Assembly (NCBI RefSeq): GCF_004919685.1
Contig: NZ_SMYZ01000041.1
Location: 124,001 to 188,000, forward strand
Direction: 5' to 3'
DNA: 64,000 nt
From: Mesorhizobium norvegicum
GTDB lineage: Bacteria > Pseudomonadota > Alphaproteobacteria > Rhizobiales > Rhizobiaceae
A model generated the notes under the pieces. It was not told the origin of the DNA. It ran no database searches and was given only the letters and a program-made list of their open reading frames with translations. Positions 43,562 through 52,006 of the stretch are shown here, piece by piece (position 1 is the stretch's first letter; each line of letters opens with the position of its first letter). A program made the translations under genes and the position numbers.

Positions 43562-43576
43562 TGCTGCGTTGCACAA
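43562..43576 (-). promoter_or_regulatory. EPS/lasso operator site 8 with acyltransferase promoter
   Basis: TGCTGC-GTT-GCACAA on the plus strand. On the minus strand TTGTGC is followed after exactly 17 bp by TACAGT (43553-43548), 30 bp before the acyltransferase ATG. Confidence 0.7.
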
Positions 43577-43634
43577 TAAAAGATTGCTAGTCGATCCGAA
43601 AAGCCGCCTCGGCAAGCCAACCGCCTTCAGCGGC

Positions 43635-45542
43635 TCAAAGGCCGATTCCGCGCTCCTTCAGGGCGGCGGTGATCTCGTCGAGGATGATCGGATCGTCGAT
43701 CGTCGCCGGCATGGCCCATTCTTCCTTGTCGGCGATCTTCTGCATGGTGCCGCGCAGGATCTTGCCCGACCGCGTCTTGGGCAGGCGTTTGATCGTCACC
43801 ACCGTCTTGAAGGCGGCGACCGGGCCGATGCGTTCGCGCACGAGGCCGACCACTTCGCTCTCGATGAGGCCGATTTCGCGCGTTACACCCGCATTCAGCA
43901 CCACGAAGCCAAGCGGAACCTGCCCTTTCATGGCGTCGGCAATGCCGATGACCGCGCATTCGGCGACATCGGGATGGGCGGAAAGCACCTCCTCCATGGC
44001 GCCGGTCGACAGCCGGTGGCCGGCGACATTGATGATGTCGTCGGTGCGGGCCATGACATAGAGATAGCCGTCCTCGTCGACCATGCCGGCATCCGCCGTC
44101 TTGTAGAAGCCGGGGAACTCGTCGAGATAGGCTTGGCGGAACCGTTGATCGGCGTTCCACAGCGTCGGCAGGCAGCCGGCGGGCAGCGGCAGCTTGACCA
44201 CCACATTGCCCAGTGTGCCGCGGGGCACTTCGTGGCCTGCATCGTCGAGCACGCGGATATCGTAGCCGGGCATTGGCACGCCGGGCGAGCCGTACTTCAC
44301 CGGCAGCAGGCCAAGGCCGGCGGGATTGATCGTCATCGGCGAGCCGGTCTCGGTCTGCCACCAATGGTCGACCACCGGCACGTTGAGCTTCTGCTCCGCC
44401 CATTTGATGGTTTCCGGGTCGGCGCGCTCGCCGGCCAGGAACAGCGTGCGGAATTTCGACAGATCGTATTTCGCAACGAACTCGCCTTTCGGGTCCTGCC
44501 CCTTGATGGCGCGGAACGCGGTCGGCGCGGTGAAAAGTGCGACGACGCCATGCTCCGATATCACCCGCCAGTAGGTGCCGGCATCGGGCGTGCCGACAGG
44601 CTTGCCCTCGAACAGGATGCTGGTGCAGCCATGCAGCAGCGGCCCGTAGACGATGTAGGAATGGCCGACCACCCAGCCGACATCGGATGCCGCCCAGAAC
44701 ACCTCGCCCGGCTTGACGCCGAACTCGTTTTCCATCGTCCATTTCAGCGCAACCATGTGGCCGCCATTGTCGCGCACGATGCCCTTGGGTTGGCCGGTCG
44801 TGCCCGATGTGTAGATGATGTAGAGCGGGTCGGTGGCAAGCACCGGCACGCAGTCGACATTGGCGCCGGCTGCCCGTTCGCGGGCGACGGCATCGGCGTA
44901 ATCGATGTCGAAATGCTCCCTCAGCTCGCAGCGCAACTGGTCGCGCTGCAGGATCAGGCAAGCGTCCGGCTTGTGGCGGGAGATCTCGATCGCCTTGTCG
45001 AGCAGCGGTTTGTAGGCGACGACGCGGCCCGGCTCCAGGCCGCAGGACGCGGAAATGATCAGCTTCGGCCTGGCATCGTCGATGCGGGTGGCAAGTTCAT
45101 GCGAGGCAAAGCCGCCGAAGACCACGGAATGCACCGCGCCGATGCGGGCGCAGGCCAGCATGGCAATGGCCGCCTCGGCCACCATCGGCATGTAGATGAT
45201 GACGCGGTCGCCCTTGCGAATGCCGCGGTTCTTCAGCACGGAGGTGAGCGCGACGACCTCGCGCTTCAGCTCGGCATAGGTGAATTTCCTGACTGTTCCG
45301 GTGATGGCGCTGTCGTGGATCAGCGCGATCTGGTCGGCGCGCCCGCCGGCGACGTGGCGGTCGACGGCATTGTAGCAGGTGTTGCAGGTAGCGCCGGTAA
45401 ACCAGCGGCCATAGACACCGGCCGTGGCATCGAACACTTTGTCCCAGGGCGAATACCAGTCGATGGCGCCGGCCGCATCCGCCCAGAATTGTTCCGGATC
45501 GCGTTTCCAGCCGTCATAGACCTCGTGATAGCGTGAAGCCAT
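43635..45542 (-). CDS. prpE: Propionyl-CoA synthetase (acyl-CoA ligase)
   Basis: 635 residues of the acetyl/propionyl-CoA synthetase family: the AMP-binding YIIYTSGTTGQPKGI, WAASDVGWVVGHSYIVYGPL, and the C-terminal catalytic lysine in KTRSGKILRGTM. The N-terminal YHEVYDGWKRDPEQFWADAA is of the PrpE type. The ATG at 45542 has an excellent GGGAGGAGGAG upstream. It activates propionate (or acetate) with CoA and ATP. It seems independent of the neighbouring loci. Confidence 0.9.
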   Translation of the reverse strand: MASRYHEVYDGWKRDPEQFWADAAGAIDWYSPWDKVFDATAGVYGRWFTGATCNTCYNAVDRHVAGGRADQIALIHDSAITGTVRKFTYAELKREVVALTSVLKNRGIRKGDRVIIYMPMVAEAAIAMLACARIGAVHSVVFGGFASHELATRIDDARPKLIISASCGLEPGRVVAYKPLLDKAIEISRHKPDACLILQRDQLRCELREHFDIDYADAVARERAAGANVDCVPVLATDPLYIIYTSGTTGQPKGIVRDNGGHMVALKWTMENEFGVKPGEVFWAASDVGWVVGHSYIVYGPLLHGCTSILFEGKPVGTPDAGTYWRVISEHGVVALFTAPTAFRAIKGQDPKGEFVAKYDLSKFRTLFLAGERADPETIKWAEQKLNVPVVDHWWQTETGSPMTINPAGLGLLPVKYGSPGVPMPGYDIRVLDDAGHEVPRGTLGNVVVKLPLPAGCLPTLWNADQRFRQAYLDEFPGFYKTADAGMVDEDGYLYVMARTDDIINVAGHRLSTGAMEEVLSAHPDVAECAVIGIADAMKGQVPLGFVVLNAGVTREIGLIESEVVGLVRERIGPVAAFKTVVTIKRLPKTRSGKILRGTMQKIADKEEWAMPATIDDPIILDEITAALKERGIGL

Positions 45543-45660
45543 CTGGCTCCTCCTCCCCAGGAATGATTTTCTTCCCTCCAGATAGCGCGCTCTAACCTTG
45601 GCCGCAAATAGACGCCATTGTGCTGGATGACATCGACCTGGCGCTTGGGGGCAAGCAGCT

Positions 45661-46521
45661 ATGAAATTGCGATACGGGATTGGAGTGGCGATGTTTGCTG
45701 CTGTGCGGATCATCGGGCGCTTTGCGCTCCCGTCGGTCATGGGCGCGGCACTTACGATCTCCGCTGGAACCGCTCAGGCTGGCGATGCGGCGGCACGGCG
45801 TATCATCGGCTTTTCGCCCGATGGCGCCTATTTCGCCTTCGAGCAATATGGAACGCTCGACGCCGGCGCCTCGGACTCCGGCTGGTCTGAGATCGACGTC
45901 ATCGACACACGCACCGATGAATTTGTCGGCGGCAAGCCGATCCTCGTCGTCGACGAAACGGAGGAGGCGACACTGACGCTGGAGCAGGCAAGGGCGCAGG
46001 CCGCCGCGCAGGCGGCGCCCGTTCTCGCCAGATATGCCATCGCATCACAGGGCGAGCAGACCGCGTCCGACAAATTCACCTTTCCGGGTGAAATGGTTGC
46101 CTACAACGACATTTCCCGCCTCGAACAGGTGTCGCAGAAATGGCTGTCGGCGCTCTTTGATGAAACAGGCATTTCGACCATCCAGCTCGACCAGATCCTG
46201 GCAGCCAGCACGAGCGATTGTTCGGCGAGTTTCGATGCGACGCAGCAAGGCGACCAGGCACTTCAGGGTGAAAAGGCCGGCAAGGCGCTCGGCTTCCGGC
46301 TGACGCTGCAAGGGCAGGACGGCAAGCCGTTCAAGATCCTGAACGAGGACAAGACCGTGCCGGGATCGAGAAGCTGCCCGACCTCCTACAGCCTGTCGGA
46401 ATCCTACGAATTCACCCCGGCCGGCAAGCCGGCGGTGATTGTCGTGCTGGTGCAGCGTTTCAGCCAGGGTTTCGAGGGGCGCGACCGCCGCTTCCTTGCC
46501 GTGACCGGCCAGCCGCGTTGA
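45661..46521 (+). CDS. Secreted DUF2259-type protein
   Basis: 286 residues with an N-terminal signal peptide ending near GTAQAGD, then RIIGFSPDGAYFAFEQYGTLDAGASDSGWSEIDVIDT, which is the hallmark of the predicted secreted DUF2259 family. Two Cys in the second half may form a disulfide. Its function is unknown. It is divergent from prpE. Confidence 0.78.
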   Translation: MKLRYGIGVAMFAAVRIIGRFALPSVMGAALTISAGTAQAGDAAARRIIGFSPDGAYFAFEQYGTLDAGASDSGWSEIDVIDTRTDEFVGGKPILVVDETEEATLTLEQARAQAAAQAAPVLARYAIASQGEQTASDKFTFPGEMVAYNDISRLEQVSQKWLSALFDETGISTIQLDQILAASTSDCSASFDATQQGDQALQGEKAGKALGFRLTLQGQDGKPFKILNEDKTVPGSRSCPTSYSLSESYEFTPAGKPAVIVVLVQRFSQGFEGRDRRFLAVTGQPR

Positions 46522-46567
46522 CAACGCCACGGCCGAAAGCTGTCCCTGTCGATTATTGTCGATTGCT

Positions 46568-46684
46568 CTAGATCGGCAAGGCCACAAGCATGAGGCCAAT
46601 GCCGCCAGCGATCAAAATAGCTGTCGCCAGCGCTTTTCTGTGACGTTCGAAGCTCGTCGGAGCCCGTTCCCAATTGTAACGCAT
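46568..46684 (-). CDS. Possible 38-residue single-helix membrane peptide
   Basis: The reverse strand encodes MRYNWERAPTSFERHRKA followed by one hydrophobic helix (LATAILIAGGIGLMLVALPI) and a stop. GGGGA lies about nine bases before the ATG. The basic N-terminus plus one helix is a common small-protein design. No family is recognised; chance is possible. Confidence 0.4.
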   Translation of the reverse strand: MRYNWERAPTSFERHRKALATAILIAGGIGLMLVALPI

Positions 46685-46967
46685 ACGCTATATCCCCAAG
46701 ACCCAAACAGGTTTTACCTTACTCTAGGGAAGAAATGCAACGCCCCCTGCCGACAGGTGCGTTGCTTGTTGCCTCGCGTTGACGACTATTTCTGGGACGA
46801 TTCCGGCCGGAGAAGGCAGCCGTGCCACTTTTCGCGACCGGGACGAGGGCCTATCGGAACGCATCGCCGCACGAGCCCGCTCGCCGGTCTCCATAATCGG
46901 CTGATAGACAGCGTTCCCTCGCCGCGCTATCTGAATTCCGGGTTTTGCATGGCTTGGTGGGTTCGTG

Positions 46968-47252
46968 ATGGAAATTGCCTCTGGAACGGTTCTGCGGCTG
47001 GCGGAAGACGCTTCGGTCCAGCATGTCGGCGATGGCGCCGTCGTGCTTTTGGCGCGCAGCGGCCAGCTTTACACATGCAACGGCACGACCGAAGCCTTTC
47101 TCGACAAGGTGGACGGCGCGCGCAACCTCGACCAGATCGTCGACCTGCTTTGCGAGGAGTTCGAGGTCGACAAGGGGACGCTCGACCAGGACATCGCGGC
47201 ACTGGCCACGGATCTGGTCTCGGAAGGTATCCTCGCTGCGCCAGCTGCTTGA
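46968..47252 (+). CDS. PqqD-like leader-binding protein (second B1)
   Basis: 94 residues with the PqqD-type fold (VVLLARSGQLYTCNGTTEAFLDKVDGARNLDQIVDLLCEEF). GGTGGG precedes the ATG by six bases; a GTG just before it is also in frame. It opens a three-gene set with a B2 peptidase and an HPr-kinase-like protein, the same order of functions as in the lasso cluster at 16398-22269. No precursor gene was found beside it. Confidence 0.8.
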   Translation: MEIASGTVLRLAEDASVQHVGDGAVVLLARSGQLYTCNGTTEAFLDKVDGARNLDQIVDLLCEEFEVDKGTLDQDIAALATDLVSEGILAAPAA

Positions 47253-47288
47253 TGTGTAAAGGTGCTTGATGGCTGAAGGTACCGCCTG

Positions 47289-47723
47289 ATGGCCGACGGT
47301 CCTCTTCTGCGCGCTTTGTTTCGCTGCCATCTCTGGGCGAACGCGCGGCTGATGCCGGTCATGGTCGCCAACCGCAGCTTCGAGGACCTGCTCAAATGGG
47401 CGCCGCTCGCCTCGTCGATGCCCTATCGCGGCTTGCCGTCCGCCTACATCGTAGCCAGCGTCAACCGCACCGTGCGCCATCCCTGGCTGATGCGCGACCG
47501 CCGGTGCCTGAGAGAGGGCCTGCTCGGCCATCGTTTCCTGCGCCTTGCCGGCTTCGATCCGGACCTGCGCTTCGGCGTCGATCCGAAGTCGATGCAGGCG
47601 CCACGCATGTCGGCGCATTGCTGGGTCTGCCTCGACGGCAGGCCGGTGGTCAGCGACAGCCTTCCCGGCATGGTCGAGATCTACCGTCACCATGCCGATG
47701 CCACAAAGGTGCGTCCCGCTTGA
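47289..47723 (+). CDS. Lasso-type leader peptidase (second B2)
   Basis: 144 residues of the McjB C-terminal type with Cys73 (RRCLREGLLGHRFL), His110 (MSAHCWV) and Asp116, the expected catalytic triad. Sequence differs considerably from the B2 at 21168, so the pair is probably not a recent duplication. Its stop overlaps the kinase start. With no cyclase in the set it may mature a linear peptide or work in trans. Confidence 0.82.
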   Translation: MADGPLLRALFRCHLWANARLMPVMVANRSFEDLLKWAPLASSMPYRGLPSAYIVASVNRTVRHPWLMRDRRCLREGLLGHRFLRLAGFDPDLRFGVDPKSMQAPRMSAHCWVCLDGRPVVSDSLPGMVEIYRHHADATKVRPA

Positions 47724-48706
47724 CCAGACCTTCAGCGTGCTATGGCCTCAACGGCCAGATCCTCGGCATATCAGCCGAGCGCCCTGCGTTGTGGCAGGAT
47801 TTCGACAGGATGCTCGCCGGCTTGCGTATCGCGGAACCGGTCGAGCCGGGCTTTCGTCTTGGGATCACAGAAACAGAGACCCTGGATGAGACACCCCACG
47901 GATTGCTCGTCTTCGATGGCGAGGTGCCGGAGGATGGCTCCTGCCGGATGATCGAGGACGGCGGCACCATCCATCTGGTCTTTCCTGGGCGTCAGACCGT
48001 TGCGATCAATGGCGGGGAGGGTTGGGCCGAACTCCGGATTCGCCCCGGTACGAAAGCCGCCTGGACGCCGTCGATGCTGGTCCTCGACGCCGCGCTCGAC
48101 GCCGGTGGCCAGCATATGCTGCACACGGCCGGGCTGACCCTGCCTGACCACGATGCGGTCGTGCTGATCCATGCCCCGAGCGGCACCGGCAAGACCACGA
48201 CGTCGCTGGCGCTGGCAACGCAAGGCTTTGGCCTCTGCTCCGACGACGCCATGATCGTCAATGTCGCGTCGGGCAAGGTCGTGGCCTGGGGTTTGCCGCG
48301 CGCCGTCAAGATCCATCAGAAGACTGCGCAGATGATCCCGCAGGTGGCGCCATGCCTTGGCCAGACGTGGGATCGCAACGGCGAGCAGCCGGTCTCGCTT
48401 GAAAGGCTGGCAGGGATCGTGCGGGTCGAAAACGCGTCCGCTCGTCCGGTGGCGGCGCTTCTGCACCTTGCGCGCTCCGCCGACAGCCAGACCCGGCTCG
48501 TCGCCATGGCCGGCACTGACGCGATGGTGGCGCTGGCCGTGGACAATGTCCGTACCGGCATGACCGGGCTGCTGCCGATGCAGAAACGCCGGCTGGCGAC
48601 CATCGCCGGGCTGGTCAATTCGGTGCCGACCTTCCGCCTGGAGGTGGGTGCGCGCCCGGCCGACGCCGCGGCGCCGATCCGCGCAGCTCTGACGACACCG
48701 GACTGA
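47720..48706 (+). CDS. HPr-kinase-like serine kinase (second copy)
   Basis: 328 residues from a TTG that overlaps the B2 stop (TTGA). The P-loop HAPSGTGKTTT is at 151-161, followed by GLCSDDAMIVN. It has the same length as the kinase at 18251, with little overall identity visible. No good ATG exists before the conserved part, and AAAGG lies about ten bases upstream, so the TTG start is preferred. The role is probably phosphorylation of a RiPP or other small product. Confidence 0.75.
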   Translation: MTRPSACYGLNGQILGISAERPALWQDFDRMLAGLRIAEPVEPGFRLGITETETLDETPHGLLVFDGEVPEDGSCRMIEDGGTIHLVFPGRQTVAINGGEGWAELRIRPGTKAAWTPSMLVLDAALDAGGQHMLHTAGLTLPDHDAVVLIHAPSGTGKTTTSLALATQGFGLCSDDAMIVNVASGKVVAWGLPRAVKIHQKTAQMIPQVAPCLGQTWDRNGEQPVSLERLAGIVRVENASARPVAALLHLARSADSQTRLVAMAGTDAMVALAVDNVRTGMTGLLPMQKRRLATIAGLVNSVPTFRLEVGARPADAAAPIRAALTTPD

Positions 48707-48946
48707 ACACCCTGTCAGGCAACGTGCGGTCGCTGTTCCTTGTTTTGAAGCAATTCCCAAGGGAGCAGAGAGCAACGTATTCTTCGGAGTGCTTCTTCTT
48801 CGTAGTTTTGCACAAAAAACAACGGTTTACGCGCAGCGCCGCCTCGTCATCCTTGCTGAGCGAGGTATGGAAGAGCAAGGGGCCGGGAAATCTAGAATGG
48901 CGCTACAAAGGTCAGGTTTGGCAGGGCAGATCTGAAGTCGCTCATC

Positions 48947-49900
48947 TCACAGGCCCGACCGCTCGTCTGCAGTAAGCAACGAGGCAAACATGTGCGCGTA
49001 GTTCTCGGCCAGAACGCCCCAATCCCATTCTCGGATCGTCTCGATCATGCGGGCAGCCATCCGCGACCGGAGCGATGGCGTGTCCCGCAACAAAGCGAGC
49101 TTGTTAGCAAGCCCCTCCGCAGTTCCATCGAAGAACAGCCCGTTGTCGCCATCCCGAATCAGCTCGGGCATGGCTCCGACACGGGTCGTCACCAAGGGGA
49201 CACCGCACGCCGCCGCCTCCAAGCAAGGATTGGGACCGCCTTCGCTGCGACTGGCGCAGACATAAACGTCGAGATCCCGATAGAAGTCGAGCATCTCGTC
49301 AGCGTTACGCCAGCGTTGCTCCCGAATCGCAGTCAGTAGTCGCACGCCCGGCACGGCAGCGACCGCGGGCTCGATGACTTCGTGGAGGCCGCGATGTGCC
49401 GGACCATGGTTGCTGAGACTTCCCGCCCATCCGACGCGGAGTTCGCCAGAATAGGGTTGTGGCTCTTGCGAGGGGCAAAAGAATGTCGTGTCGACCCCAT
49501 TGGGCGTGTAGTGAACCGGAACACGCAGTAGTGGGCGGTATTCGTGCTCGAGCCGCCGATTATTGACAAAGACAGCGCGTGCCAGCCGGCGCAGGGTAGC
49601 GAGCCCGGGCTCGCGGAACTCGCCCTCCAGCTCTCTGTGGCCACAGATCCCGATAACCAGCCTGTCAGACCGCCGGGCGAAGACCGATTCCGGCAGGGCC
49701 AGCTTGGCGAATTGGAGCCAATAGAAGATGAGCACGATGTCCGCCGCGTTCACGTCGGACTCAGTCACATCATGCTGAAATCGTTGGACGATCTCGAACC
49801 TTCTTTCCAGCACGCGCCGGAGATTTTGGGTCTTGCGATCGATCGCCCAGCCAGGTCGGTCCGCTATCGCGAGGATGCGGGGGAGGTTTACATCGCTCAC
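48947..49900 (-). CDS. Glycosyltransferase family 1/4
   Basis: 317 residues with GT-B features: VPVHYTPNGVDTTFF at the domain linker, RVGWAGSLSNHGPAHRG and the donor-site segment VCASRSEGGPNPCLEAAACGVPLVTTRVGAMPELI. Its start overlaps the stop of the preceding GT2 gene (ATGA), so the two act as a pair. The acceptor is unknown: EPS, a surface glycan or the nearby RiPP product. Confidence 0.82.
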   Translation of the reverse strand: MSDVNLPRILAIADRPGWAIDRKTQNLRRVLERRFEIVQRFQHDVTESDVNAADIVLIFYWLQFAKLALPESVFARRSDRLVIGICGHRELEGEFREPGLATLRRLARAVFVNNRRLEHEYRPLLRVPVHYTPNGVDTTFFCPSQEPQPYSGELRVGWAGSLSNHGPAHRGLHEVIEPAVAAVPGVRLLTAIREQRWRNADEMLDFYRDLDVYVCASRSEGGPNPCLEAAACGVPLVTTRVGAMPELIRDGDNGLFFDGTAEGLANKLALLRDTPSLRSRMAARMIETIREWDWGVLAENYAHMFASLLTADERSGL

Positions 49901-50763
49901 GAGGCGTATCGCTCAAGCCAGTGCGCCGACCATGGATTGGCCTCGTCCAGATCGTCGTCCGTCGCGGTGGCGCGCACCTGGGTAGCGTCCGGTAGCCGTA
50001 TATCCTCTGATCGCAAGCGGGGTCGCCATCCGTGCCAACCAAGACCAATGACCTCCTCGCTCAGGTACCGGCGGCCGGCATACTTGCTTGCGGCGTGCTC
50101 TGCGCTCAGGAACAGATAATGCTTCATGCGAAAACGCTCGGGGTAGAGCCTCACCGGACCCGCGAAGCGTACGCGATGGCCGCCTGACCACGCAATCTCC
50201 ATGGGGCCGTCCTGTTTCTTGTACGCACGGACGCAGTGTGGGGAGGCCGGCCGGAACGGGTAGTAGGTACGCAGCGTGTATTGATAATTGGGATTGTCGT
50301 GATTGGGGGCTTCCCTGGTAGGAATGAACGTGAACTCGGAAAACTCGATCGCGTTGCAGCCGAGTGCGTCGGCTGCCGCAATGGCGGAGACCAACGATGA
50401 GTGCGAAGTCGGCGGAAGATGGATCTCGTCAGCGTCAAGATGCATGAACCAGTCTGCTTCGAGCGACTGAAATAGTTCCTCTTTGCGGCGAAGAAGGTGC
50501 TCCCAGCAATACCAGCCGCTATACGGGATGCTTTCGAATCCTATCAATCCGGCTCCGCTGTAGCGCCGGGCAATCTCAAGCGTCCGGTCCGTTGACTGAT
50601 TGTCGCAGACGTAGACCTGCACGCCTTGACGAAAGAGGTTCTCAAGACATCCGGCGATGAACCGTTCTTCGTTCCTTGTTGTAAGGACCGCGACGACTCG
50701 CGGGAAACTACGATCACGCGCAGCATTCGCAATGTGGGTGCTGAGATCGACCAAGTCCCTCAA
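49897..50763 (-). CDS. Family 2 glycosyltransferase
   Basis: 288 residues: VVAVLTTRNEERFIAGCLENL, VYVCDNQSTDRTLEIA and the metal motif MHLDADEIHLPP. The mid-section with FIPTREAPNHDNPNY is typical of a group of GT2-like proteins in surface glycan loci. It is the first gene of a two-gene unit; no operator copy lies upstream. The substrate is unknown. Confidence 0.8.
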   Translation of the reverse strand: MRDLVDLSTHIANAARDRSFPRVVAVLTTRNEERFIAGCLENLFRQGVQVYVCDNQSTDRTLEIARRYSGAGLIGFESIPYSGWYCWEHLLRRKEELFQSLEADWFMHLDADEIHLPPTSHSSLVSAIAAADALGCNAIEFSEFTFIPTREAPNHDNPNYQYTLRTYYPFRPASPHCVRAYKKQDGPMEIAWSGGHRVRFAGPVRLYPERFRMKHYLFLSAEHAASKYAGRRYLSEEVIGLGWHGWRPRLRSEDIRLPDATQVRATATDDDLDEANPWSAHWLERYAS

Positions 50764-50913
50764 TCCTTCGTTGTGTGCCTCCGAATGAATTCTAAAGATT
50801 CAGAGCGGCCATGCCAAGGCGCCATCACTTTCCCACCTGAAGTGCACACGCGCTCATGCGGTTCGCGCCTGCGGCACTCTCCGCTCTAGGATGTGGCCCG
50901 ATGGCATCGGGTG

Positions 50914-51936
50914 CTAGTGGTGATATGACTTGGCCTTGGCCAATCTTTGGATCCAGCGGAAGGCGTCGCGGCGCAGGCGCGAACCAAGCTTGTCCCTGGA
51001 ATTGACGTTAAGCAGCGTGTTGGTGGTGATCAATCGTCTGGCCAGCCGTATCGAGAGATCGGGCTTGATGCGGCCGGCGAGTTCAAGCGCGCGTCTCTCG
51101 TCGAACAACTGGCCAGTCACATTGAGCACAACAGCCAGTTCGAGCTCGATGCCGGTCATGCGGGCAGCGTCGAACAAGCGTGTTTCCGCTTCGGGCGACT
51201 GCAGCGCCCGCACCCCTTGCAGCACGTCGACGCAAAGCTGCAATCGGTGGAATTTGTGGCCGCCGGCGGCATGCACGATGGCGATCGTCAAAAGAGCTGC
51301 CGGCGTGTCTGTCGCTTCGCCGTCGATGGCTCGCAATTCCTGGAACCCCAGCGACAGGCGCCGCCGCATGCCGGTGTCATGCACGAGGTCGCCATGCAGT
51401 TCGACCAGCAGGCTCGAATTCTCCTTCTCGAGCCATTTGAATTCCTGCAGTTCGTAGGATTCGGCCTCGTTGCTGCCAAGCTCGAAGCCGCATGCCGCGA
51501 TCACCTGGTTTGCCCGCGCCAGATTGGCGGGCTCGACAAGGATGTCGATGTCCGTGAACGGCCTGTCGGCGGCGTTGCGGTAGAGCTTTCGCGCGAAGAC
51601 CGGCCCCTTGACGATCCGCGCTGGAACATTGTCCGCCGCCAGTCCCTTCATGATGCGGTCGCCATGGTACTGCAGCAGCATCGACTGGCCGGTGGCGATA
51701 GTCGCCTTCTGGCGCAGATCCTCCAGTCTGTCCCGCAGCCCCTGATCCGGTGGCAGCTGCGCGTCGCCGCGCTCTTGCAGCTTGCGCAGCATGATCGGCA
51801 GGATGCCGTGGAATTCGGCATTGTCGAGCAGCGCCGACAAAGTCTTTGCCGACAGATCCTCCCCGACTGCTGCCGCCTCCGGATCGGCATAGCGCAGCAG
51901 CAGCTTTTCTTCTGCAGAGGTGAGAGATGGCAGCAT
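50914..51936 (-). CDS. Nucleotidyltransferase-family protein (second copy)
   Basis: 340 residues with the same core as the protein at 22791: RIVKGPVFARKLY (Lys110-Gly111) and the metal pair D129/D131 in FTDIDILVEP. It lies near the second B1-B2-kinase set but on the other strand and behind the two glycosyltransferases. The ATG at 51936 fits the family start. It is probably a tailoring enzyme of the same type; the target is unknown. Confidence 0.72.
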   Translation of the reverse strand: MLPSLTSAEEKLLLRYADPEAAAVGEDLSAKTLSALLDNAEFHGILPIMLRKLQERGDAQLPPDQGLRDRLEDLRQKATIATGQSMLLQYHGDRIMKGLAADNVPARIVKGPVFARKLYRNAADRPFTDIDILVEPANLARANQVIAACGFELGSNEAESYELQEFKWLEKENSSLLVELHGDLVHDTGMRRRLSLGFQELRAIDGEATDTPAALLTIAIVHAAGGHKFHRLQLCVDVLQGVRALQSPEAETRLFDAARMTGIELELAVVLNVTGQLFDERRALELAGRIKPDLSIRLARRLITTNTLLNVNSRDKLGSRLRRDAFRWIQRLAKAKSYHH

Positions 51937-52006
51937 CAACCCGGACAAATGTTTTGGATAAGGGATTGTCTGGGATGGTTGCAGAAAAGCCGGGTGGAAG
52001 CCAGCT

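Noticed and set aside
46685..46967. Search for a precursor peptide upstream of the second B1
   Set aside because: Short frames there do not show the leader rule; nothing could be supported.
48707..48946. Search for a precursor peptide downstream of the second kinase
   Set aside because: The only short frame with a start (near 48873) encodes an 18-residue peptide without a leader motif or a core.
50897..50911. CCCGAT-N3-ATCGGG inverted repeat near the second nucleotidyltransferase stop
   Set aside because: The stem is only six bp with no T-run, so I did not call a terminator.
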